From the NCBI GenBank assembly GCA_037957365.1, contig JARHVA010000224.1:2887501-2951500 (forward strand): a stretch of DNA of 64,000 nucleotides. Direction: 5' to 3'. Below the pieces are notes generated by a model. The model searched no databases, was not told the origin of the DNA, and saw only the letters and a list, made by a program, of their open reading frames with translations. The position numbers were made by a program, and so were the translations under genes. The stretch is from Torreya grandis. Taxonomy: Eukaryota; Streptophyta; Pinopsida; Cupressales; Taxaceae. How positions within the stretch are numbered: the stretch's first letter is position 1; each line of letters starts with the position of its first letter. Below are positions 55,796 through 64,000 of this stretch, in pieces.

Positions 55796-56600
55796 GGAAG
55801 ACCTCATCGGAAATCTCTGTCTGTGCCTTAAGTGAAGGGGCTGTTTGACTCATCATCAATCATTGTGAGAAGATTTGATAGTGTTCGTTGAGGAGTACCC
55901 AATGTTGGAGGGGCCCAATTGGGAGATCCTAGGCTGAAGCAAATCGCTTCTTCTAGAATCTCCCCTAGCATCCAAGGCCGAGGTACTTCCCATAGTACAA
56001 AACAAATTGGTAATGTGAGTATGTCCCTATGGTCTAGGGGGTGGTCGGTAAGTAGTAGGTCCATGTCGTTGGGAAGGGGTGGAGCCACGTCGACAGGAAG
56101 AAGTAGAGCCACGGTGCCGAGGGAGAACAAGATGGGAGATCTAAGTACTCTGAGTAGTAATGATATGATGAGAGAAGCACTACCAAACTGAGTTACCAAC
56201 TTTGATTTGTGATGCACTGGTGTCCAAAGGGCACTTAGTGTTGCCAATCCTTTGGATGGGCTTGGAGAAAGGTGATCAACATGGGGGCTCTAGAGCCTTT
56301 GGGCTCCTCTTGTAGGGATCTGCGTTGGAGGGTGATGACCTTGTGAAGATAAAGAGCTAGGCACCACTGGTCTGGATATCTAAAGAAAGTAGATAGAGAT
56401 TTGGGTGAGTCCCTGTAGATGTAGTGATATTGCCCCTAGATTTCATAGTAAATGGGGCCTTTGAAAATGAAGCGTTCCTCTATCTCCATCCCTTGGAGGG
56501 AGCAAAGACAATAGATTCAATTTGGACAGAGAATGTGGTGATTTATTTCAACCCGTAGTTGGTGAGAACACACTCTCATTTGGCCAAGGGGAAACCTTAA
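55796..56600. other. Region downstream of the RT remnant, uncertain
   Basis: Contains a 139-codon minus-strand ORF (55828-56247) of leucine-rich composition with no recognised motif. It lies 3' of the RT remnant in the same orientation and may be its 3' region. Confidence 0.3.
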
Positions 56601-58489
56601 GCCATGGGATCAATGGCACTAGAACCAGTAAGGGCGGCAATTTATCCCATCCGCTACTTGTAAGAAATGCTTGGCGTAGAAAGCAAGCTTGGGGCTGAGT
56701 GGCTCAAGGGGGGAGATCCAGGTGGTTTGGATATATTGTTTATAGATGTCCTCTCCAGCAACTCTAGTGATGCCGTCCTTTGTGGGACCTGAGGGGGGTG
56801 TCCAGGGAATACATGAGAGGGGGTAGCCAATCCATAGAGATGCCAATAGAAAGGAGCAACCTACTCTCAAAGTATGAACAGTGTTGACGTATGGTGGGGA
56901 CCAATGAAGTAATCCTCTACAAGGAGCAAAGTGCTAAGTATGGATATGTATCACGACCAGAAGTTGAGTCCCCTATGGACTTGAATCTGTGGATGGAGAA
57001 AGTAAGCCTGAAGATAGTCTCGAGGTGTAGTGGCTGGGCGACAGATTCAGCTTGGACAATGTGCTAAGGAACTGTTCGCTTGCAATGGATCATGCAGTGT
57101 AACATGAGAGATTGGACCCTCTCAATACGGGCCTAGTCAATGGTCCCCAAGCTAGGTCCCCACACCTCTAAACCATATAAAATTGTAGGTTTGATGATTG
57201 CATCAAAAAGGCATAACTTGGAACGAATGTCTTGGAAGTGGATCTGAAAACATTGATGCTCTAATACAGAGAGGCATACCTCTTGCAAAGGCACGAATGA
57301 GAAGTATACTTCATGCTAAAGCATGGACCAGAGAATTGTTCTCCCAAATAAGTGTACGCTGATATAATCTTTAGAAGTTCCCCTTTGTAGAAAAGATGGA
57401 ATTTGGAGATAGGGCGCTTGGAGTTATTGAAGATCATAACCTTAGTTTTACTAAGGTTGACCACAAGGTGTCGGAGTTCTCGCAAAAATGAGCAAGGATA
57501 TCAAGTTGCCATTGTAAGCCCTTGATAGAGTGTGAGAGGAGGACAATACCATCGACAAAAAGGATAGCTATAAGCACCTTATACAAAATACAACCATCAT
57601 TTATACGAGAATGCTGCCGAAGGAACTCCTCTATCTCATCAATGCATATTCTGAAAAGTGTCGGTGAAAGAGGGCATCCTTGCGTGATCCCAATGGTTCT
57701 CTTCACAAAGTCAGAAAAACTGTGTGAAGTACGAAACTGCCCAAGGACTGTCTCATAAAGCCTCCAAGCAACGGTAATCAAACAATTTGGAATGCCGATA
57801 TCTCTCAACTTTTTGAAAAACAGGTATCTTGGAACTGAGTTAAAGGCTTTCTTGAAGTCAACCAAACAACAAAAGACTTTGGAAGACTTGTGATGAGCTT
57901 CTTCAATAGTAGCCCAAAGTGGTAAAATGTGGTTGATACTCTGATAATCCTTTCTAAAGTCATCTTGTCCCCTAGCTCTGAGATTATTCCTTTCTAATCA
58001 CTCTGACAATTGCATGTCTAACATTGTGGTATAAATTTTGGCAAATGTATGTCCTATCATAATGGTCATGTAGTTTCCAAGGATAGAGAGATCTTCGGAC
58101 TTCTAAATGGGGTGAATAATGTGATGGGACCATGTTGAGGGAAACCCGAATACACCACCTTATTAAAGAGTGCGGCAAAGGGGAAGGCAAGGGAATCCAC
58201 ACCATATTTGATGAACTTAACCTTGAGACCTTCACAATCAATTACTTTGTTGGTGCACAATTTCAAAATAGCTCTCTTTATGGAAGAGGTGGAGAAAACG
58301 AAGGAGGATGGTGGCGGGGTGGGGGTAGTGGTAGTGGTAGCAGGATGGACATGGACATTTTAGAGGGAACTAGCATAGGAAACCCATGTTTCGAAGGTGA
58401 TGTCAGGAGCTATGGTTTTGCTCTGGAGAAGATTATGCCAAAAAGTCTGCCAACACTTGCAAGTGGATTATATGAACAACACTTAAAAT
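56600..58489 (-). pseudogene. Reverse transcriptase of a second non-LTR clade
   Basis: Minus-strand blocks in order. An RT N-terminal segment with DCEGLKVKFIKYGVDSLAF and ALFNKVVYSGFPQH lies at 58066-58266. The core (57434-57865) has VDFKKAFNSVPRYLFFKKL, GITQGCPLSPTLFRICIDEI and LFVDGIVLLSHS, where the second catalytic aspartate of F-x-D-D is replaced by glycine. The thumb (57261-57485) has NLSKTKVMIFNNSK and YTYLGEQF. A weak tail continues to about 56600. The G-C-P-L-S-P-T-L-F and K-T-K-V-M-x-F spelling differs from the L1-type LINEs here and is closer to RTE/Jockey-like elements; the clade is my inference. Stops and frameshifts occur between blocks. Confidence 0.75.
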
Positions 58490-59004
58490 CATAAATACCA
58501 AGTTTGGCAATCCAGATCCGTTTGGGAGGGCAAAAAATCCGAAAATTTGGAACTATTAAAAATGTTAAGAAAAATTCAGTCCAGAATATATATATATTCA
58601 TATTTTTATAAGTATGCAAAATTTACAAATACAATGAAAAAAGTTAATAACGAAATATAAAATGTTAATATATTTAATATTATATATTATATAAGGTTGT
58701 TGGGTTGCCATTTTGTCAAATAAACAAATAAAAAACAGGGTTGACATGGCCTGAACTTACTTGCGCTGGCCAGAAAATCTGGATCCAGCCATTATATATA
58801 TAGTCTTATAAATATGCAAAATTTACAAGTCCAATGAAAAAAATTAATAACGCAATATAAAATGTTAATAAGGTTGCTAGGTTGTCTTTTTTTCAAATAA
58901 ATAAATCAAAAACAGGGCTGACCTAGACTAAATTTATTCGGGCCGGCCGGAAATTTTGGATCCGGCCAGGGGTTGTGTAGATTTGACTGGATTTGGTAAC
59001 TATG
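58490..59004. mobile_element. Short non-autonomous hAT-like element
   Basis: A 515-bp element. The left end reads CATAAATACCAAGTTTGG and the right end, reversed, CATAGTTACCAAATCC. Flanks CTTAAAAT (58482-58489) and CATAAAAT (59005-59012) match at 7 of 8 positions, fitting an 8-bp target duplication. No coding capacity. Its ends resemble those at 27866 and 30064, so it may be mobilised by the same transposase family. It contains an internal 200-bp duplication. Confidence 0.65.
58590..58975. repeat. Internal 200-bp tandem duplication
   Basis: ATGCAAAATTTACAA recurs 200 bp apart (58614 and 58814). In both copies it is followed in order by AATGAAAAAA, TATAAAATGTTAATA, AACAGGG and a GGATCC-containing GGCC-rich block. 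The copies differ by several substitutions and an AT-rich indel. Confidence 0.8.
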
Positions 59005-59280
59005 CATAAAATACAGATTAAGTCTCTTGAATGAGACCAATAGGTTCTCAAATTCATATCTAGTTAGTTAGAAGCACCATACAAAAATGTCTTCCACAAG
59101 CTCAAATCTTGTTTGGAGGTACAGTACCAAATTCTCAAATGAAATTTTCCCTCATTTACTCTCATTAATGCACTAGAATTTTCTTTTTTCATTAAAAATG
59201 TGGGGCATCAATGAGGAGTCAAAAACCCTCCTGTTTTTAGGCTCAGTATGGGTTACCTTGCTATACTTCCTAGAACTACA
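59005..59280. other. Short gene-free interval
   Basis: No feature recognised between the hAT-like element and the LINE target duplication. Confidence 0.5.
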
Positions 59281-59419
59281 CTAAACTTGAGATTTTTTTT
59301 TTAAAACCAAAATTATATTACCAGAAATAAGATATTATCAATACAATGCCAAGCCATGGTACTCATACTCCATGATCTATCCTTAGACTTCCAACAACAT
59401 AAGAAAGAAGAAAGAGAGC

Positions 59420-61490
59420 ATGACATCAACTTATGCATCCGATGAATGTAACTGAAGGATCTTTTCAATCCGATTCTGCTTCTTTGGAGACCATGTCAAA
59501 GGCAAAGGGCCAAAGTTGATCAAATTATGATGATCCAAAGCCCAATTTGCCAACGCATCTGCCACCTTGTTCTGATCTCTAGGAACATGTTGAAATGAGA
59601 TGGTCTGAAATTGTGTAGCAATAACCTGAATATTATCCTAAATCCTGGAAATTCTCCAATTTTTGGATCTATGCTGCTTGTTCGCTGACATAAGATGGAT
59701 AATTACCTTAGAGTCAGATTCCACTATAATTCAAAGACATCCCAATTTAGTTACTTCCTGGAGAGCTTGCTGAATTGCCAAGATTTCAGCGACATTATTA
59801 GTGAAGTAACCCAATTGATGAGCAAAGAAGAAAAGGGGAGTTCCCATAGAATCATGAGCTATCCCTCCAATACTAGCTGGGCCCGGATTCCCTCTTGCGG
59901 CTCCATCAGTATTAAGTTTAACAAAATCAAATGGAGGAGGATTCCATTTTCTTAGAGCTATGGGCACTGATAATCTAGTACTAGAAACAAACTTCAATTT
60001 ATTTTCCTGCAAATTAAGCTTGTGTATCATGCTTTTCCATTTGCTAGGTAAGGGAGAAGGAATTTTCACATTATGGTCAATAGTTTCCACTATATTGCTT
60101 TGAGTTAATTCCTTGACATACCAAATGTCTCTATTTTCAGATTTGAAGATGCGCTTGTTTCGCTTCTTGCACACATTCCACAACATAAGAGAAATAGCGA
60201 TCCAAACTCCTTTGTTAAGACCCTGATTATCAGAGATCTAACGTTTCCGAGCTCTAACAATTTCCATAAGGTTCGTAGAAGGATTCCAATTGACAGATGA
60301 CCAATCAACCAAAGTATTCCATAGGGACATAACAAAAGGGCACTGGAGGAAAAGGTGAATCAAAGTTTCATCCACTTCTTTGCATAAAGGACACCAGAAA
60401 GGTCCCACCATACCCCGCTTCATCAAATTGTCCCCAATAAGAATCCTCATGTATAAAAGAAGCCAGACAAAGAATCTAACCTTAGGCCACAAAGTCGGCT
60501 TCCAAAGATCAACGAAAATATCCTTCCAAGGGTGAGGCTGAATACCCGCCAAGCTACTATATCCTTTAGCTACCGAATAACTCCTTTTTGAAGATTTTCC
60601 CCAAGCAAGGGTATCAGGGTTGGAAGAAAGAGGAAGGATTTGATTTTGGAGAGTTTGAAAAAATTGAATTTGGGCCATAGAGAAATTGACTTGCCACGAA
60701 GAGGGAGAAATCCACTCAGTTCCCTAAGATGATGTCTGCAAGTAATGGACAACCTTTTTCTTTCCTTTACTATGAAGAATATTCATAATACCTCTAAAAT
60801 CCGGATACTACTCAATCAAAGCTGGGTTCCCATCCCACGAGTCCGTCCAAAAGTGAGCATGATCACCTTTCCCAATTTTCCAAAAAATCTGTTTTTTAAT
60901 AATTTCTTCACCAATTTTAAGAACCGATAAAATCGGAGGTCTCCGAGAAGGTAAGGAATGTCGAATGAACTCATGCGGCATCATTCCTTTTGCATATTTT
61001 GCTTTAATGTTGATGGCCCATAAATGGTGGGGATATTGCAACAATCTCCAATATAATTTTGCAGCTAAAGCCTTACTAATCAACACAATTGATCTGAAAC
61101 CCAAAACCTCTTCTTTCTTTGGCAAGCATAATGTTTTCCATTTCACAAGGTGCCATTTCCTAACCTGTTGAACACCTGTTCATAAAAATTTCTGGCTGAT
61201 AGAGTCCAGCTGATGTAAATTTTTTTGCAAGAATATTCAAAAGGGAAGAAAATAAATAGGAATGGCCTACAAAACAACTTTAATTAAAGTGATACGTACC
61301 CTTAAAGATAACCATCTATGAGTCCATTTACTAAATTTATGAAGAATCGTCATGGGCAGCCAAGTCCAATAAGTTAATCTTTTAGAATCCAACAGAATAC
61401 CCTAATATTTTAGAGGTAACACTCCCTTTTGAAATCCTAATTTAACTAGAATATCCTATTCCAGCCTAGGCGAGCAATGGACAAAAATAA
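59420..61490 (-). pseudogene. LINE ORF2 3' half (RT end, zf-RVT, RNase H)
   Basis: Minus-strand order: the RT thumb/connection (a readable frame with WTHRWLSLRVRITLIKVVL near 61320), ALAAKLYWRLLQ and HFWTDSWDGNPALIE (60808-61146), the zf-RVT block CPLCKEVDETLIHLFLQCPF (within 60238-60678), and the linker with LWNVCKKRNKRIF. RNase H (59420-60186) has VKLNTDGAARGNPGPASIGG, VAEILAIQQAL and, after a stop, a frame with QNKVADALANWAL. The T-run at 59293-59302 is its poly(A) tail. Several stops and frameshifts occur. Confidence 0.85.
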
Positions 61491-63230
61491 TTATTGAAGT
61501 TGATTATTTGGAATGTTCGAGGGCTAAAAGGCAGCCCATCTAAAGTTAATGAGATTAGATGCATATTGAACCAGCGTCATCCTCAAATGATATTCCTCCA
61601 AGAAACTAAAGCATCAATAGATTTTATGGCAGCAGTGATTCCTAATATTAAGAAAAAACTTGAAGTTGTTTCTATAAGCTCACAAGGAGCTTCCGGAGGC
61701 ATGGCTTGCTTCTGGGATCCTCAACAAATGCAATGTATAGATAGTGGAGGACATCATGGTGTTCTCTATATGGTGGTTAGATATGTCGTTGATAATCAGA
61801 CTGTTTTATTATTGAACATCTATGCTCCGGTTCAGGTTGAAGCAAAAAAAGCCTAGTGGAAGGTAATCTATGATATTGTTGCAGCCCACTCTGGAATACC
61901 TATGATTTTTGGGGGAGATTTTAATACTGTCTTATTTTCTCATGAAAAGCAAGGAGGGAACCAAGGGCTTGATGCCTCTTCAGTTAACACGTTAGATTTT
62001 ATTCAAAAGATAAATTTGATTGATATTCAAACCCAAAATGGACTAATGACATGGTCCAACAAGAGAGTGGGAGAGAATTGTATCCTGGAAAGATTGGATA
62101 GGTTTTTAGTTTCAGAAGAGTGGTTAGAGAGGAGCATTATTCCGGTTGCTAATGTTTTGGGTAATTCAAGATCGGACCATTGGCTGGTTTTGCTGGAAAT
62201 GGGCAAGTGAAAACCTTTTAAAACTCCTTTTAGATTCCAATTGATGTGGTTAAGAGATGAAAAACTCCCTTCTTTAATTAAGAAATGGTGGGGGGAGGGT
62301 CAACCCAGGAACGGTACCAAATGTTTTGTTTTACCAAAAGGATGCAACATGTTACTAATCAATTGAAGCAGTGGATTAAATCTGATTTTGGGAATGTTCA
62401 TGGGAAGAAACTGGAAATCTTAGCATTATTGTAGGAAGTGGGCCATCAAGTCAGAATGCAAGGGTACTCTAAAGAACTACAAACTAAGGAAATCTCCCTT
62501 AAGCAGGAGTTGATAGAATGGGAATTAAGAGAAGAAATTTTCTGGAAACAGAAGTCCAGAATTTAATGGTTGAAACAGGGGATACAAACACTTCTCTCTG
62601 CCATAAATCTCTCTTAGCTCATAGCTCTCATAATCATATTGCTTACTTGGATAAAGGGGATGGCACTCAGGGAAATACACAGGTTGATATACAGCACTAA
62701 GTAATTCAGTACTTTTCTGGGCTCTTTGCTGCTACCAATTTAGATGGAAATGCTCAACACCAATTGCTTGATACCATTCCAATGCTAATTGGCGAGGAGG
62801 ACAATAATTTTCTATTGCAGCCAGTTTCAGAGGAGCAACTCCAAAAAGTTGTATGGGCTATGAAAAAAAGAAAAACTCTAGGCTCTGATGGAATTCCTAT
62901 AGAATTTTATTAGGAATTTTGGGACGTTATTAAAAATGATCTATTGGAAGTGGTGGAAGAATGCAGACAAGCTAAGACTGTCCTAAAAATCATTAATTAG
63001 ACTTATATAGCATTGATTCCCAAGAAAGAAAAAGCTTCTACCCTAGCTGAATATCGTCCTATTGCTTTGTGCAACATGCTGTATAAAATAATTACCAAAG
63101 TTATAGCTGAAAGGTTGAAGACCATCATCCATAAAGTAATATATCCGGAACAAGGGGGATTTGTACCCCATAGACAAATTTATGATGATATTGTTTTGGC
63201 TCAGGAAGTTCTCCATTCTATGGAAATACG
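61491..63230 (+). pseudogene. LINE ORF2 5' half (endonuclease and RT N-terminus)
   Basis: The plus strand begins at the start of ORF2. The endonuclease domain (61494-62210) shows LIIWNVRGLKGSPSKVNEIR, FLQETKA, GASGGMACFWDP, a G-G-D-F-N block and SRSDHWLVLLEM, so all the main catalytic motifs are present, with one stop near 61856. After a decayed linker the RT N-terminus (62860-63230) has KKRKTLGSDGIPIEFY, a stop, then ALIPKKEKASTLAEYRPIAL and PEQGGFVPHRQIYDDIVLAQ. It ends abruptly at the target duplication. Confidence 0.88.
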
Positions 63231-63246
63231 CTAAACTTGAGATTTT

Positions 63247-64000
63247 AACTTAAAAGTAAATTGCTAATTTGAATTTGTACAAAATGGACTTGGAGACGCA
63301 CAAATTATTGATCGTGTTTAAACGTCAAGGAAGTATGAGAGATATTGCATGAATTAATTTTAAAAAACTTTATAACCAAAATGACGAGTCTAGACTAACT
63401 ACAACTCTGTGCAAAATTTTAATGTGGAGTACCGGATTAACTCTTGAATAAAATGAGTACAGACAAAGGCAATTCGAATAATCCAGATGTGATTACCCAA
63501 TAATTCATTGAAAATAGCAAAGGCACAGATACAAAGATCATCAAGAAAGACTAAAAGCAAATATGATATAAGCATTTAAGACCAATGAACTTAAATTGTA
63601 CAATTATAAATAACTCACAGCACAGAAGGAGCACGAACACAAATCTTTTGTTTGATTCGAAGACAAAAGGATAAAATACAAATTATTCACTCAAAATAGA
63701 TACAGAAATGATATCAGTATTCCTTCTGGTGTTTCCTTCCAATCCCAAAATCAAATCATCATCTCAGTTTTATACCTTTAAAAGGTACTTTCCCAAGCTT
63801 TACTGCCTCTTGGCAGGTTATTTAAAAATGAATTAACAACATCATAAGCTTGATCAATGTAAATTCAAATCAATAGAGACGCAACAAAAGACCCTAGGAA
63901 TTAATTAATTTGCTTTGTGAATCATTTTTTCATTCTTTTTCTTCATCTTTTCTATATGAACAGCCCCATCCTTCGTTTTTCTGCTCTTTAATCACTATGC
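63247..64000. other. Gene-free end of window
   Basis: AT-rich sequence without recognised features. Confidence 0.5.

Larger units (their letters stand above)
59281..63246. mobile_element. LINE with inverted 5' half (twin-priming structure)
   Basis: A LINE insertion flanked by the 16-bp direct repeat CTAAACTTGAGATTTT (59281-59296 and 63231-63246). From the left, a T-run (the poly(A) tail on the other strand) is followed by the minus-strand 3' half of the element up to about 61490. The plus-strand 5' half, from the start of ORF2, runs from 61491 to 63230. The ORF2 portion expected between the halves (about 500 bp around the RT active site) is absent. This is the product expected when a second primer starts internally on the RNA. 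Confidence 0.88.

Overview
The window reads as nuclear DNA from a large, repeat-rich plant genome, most likely a gymnosperm. The evidence is a host gene split into tiny exons by very long introns, many decayed and nested retrotransposons of several classes, LINEs whose second ORF ends in a plant-type RNase H domain, and no bacterial-style gene packing. The species cannot be fixed from the sequence.

Host gene. One conserved gene is visible, on the + strand: four internal exons of the non-catalytic subunit of tRNA (adenine-58-N1) methyltransferase (TRM6/GCD10). The exons are 22102-22228, 36622-36703, 36797-36867 and 40277-40318. All have AG/GT borders, their phases match and they join into one reading frame. 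The introns are 14,393 bp, 93 bp and 3,409 bp, and the next one runs beyond 23.6 kb to the window end. I found neither the N-terminal exons nor the C-terminal half. Everything from 22229 to the right end therefore appears to be intron filled with mobile elements.

Left third (1-22100). There is a 5'-truncated, poly(A)-tailed LINE (655-3699) and a second LINE 3' fragment behind a foldback (6937-8264). A probable solo LTR lies at 9931-11202. A decayed ORF cluster with a 15-bp repeat spans 13.0-15.1 kb, followed by a CATCCCTAAT-type minisatellite. A Copia LTR with primer-binding site sits at 16149-16369, an older LINE reverse transcriptase at 16.56-18.23 kb, and unidentified decayed coding-like sequence at 18.3-19.9 kb.

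Large TRM6 intron (22.2-36.6 kb). Two nested hAT-type elements each have their own 8-bp target duplication (27423-30064 and 27576-29329). The inner one carries a hAT transposase C-terminus with a perfect 138-bp in-frame duplication and a long hairpin. A Copia element with both LTRs (31457-35793) has lost gag and protease and carries a 263-bp tandem duplication.

Right third (38-64 kb). This holds a LINE endonuclease scrap at 38 kb and head-to-head Gypsy fragments at 42.2-45.0 kb. A Gypsy element with intact CTTCA target duplications (44994-52607) lacks integrase and has a solo LTR inserted in its 5' LTR. Next come the 5' half of a LINE (ORF1 plus endonuclease, 52.6-54.7 kb), a reverse transcriptase of a second non-LTR clade (56.6-58.3 kb) and a short hAT-like element (58490-59004). 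Last is a LINE whose 5' half is inverted relative to its 3' half between 16-bp target duplications (59281-63246), the signature of twin priming.

No rRNA, tRNA, CRISPR or prokaryotic features were seen. The mobile-element ORFs are all broken by stops or frameshifts, so TRM6 is the only feature likely to make a functional protein here.
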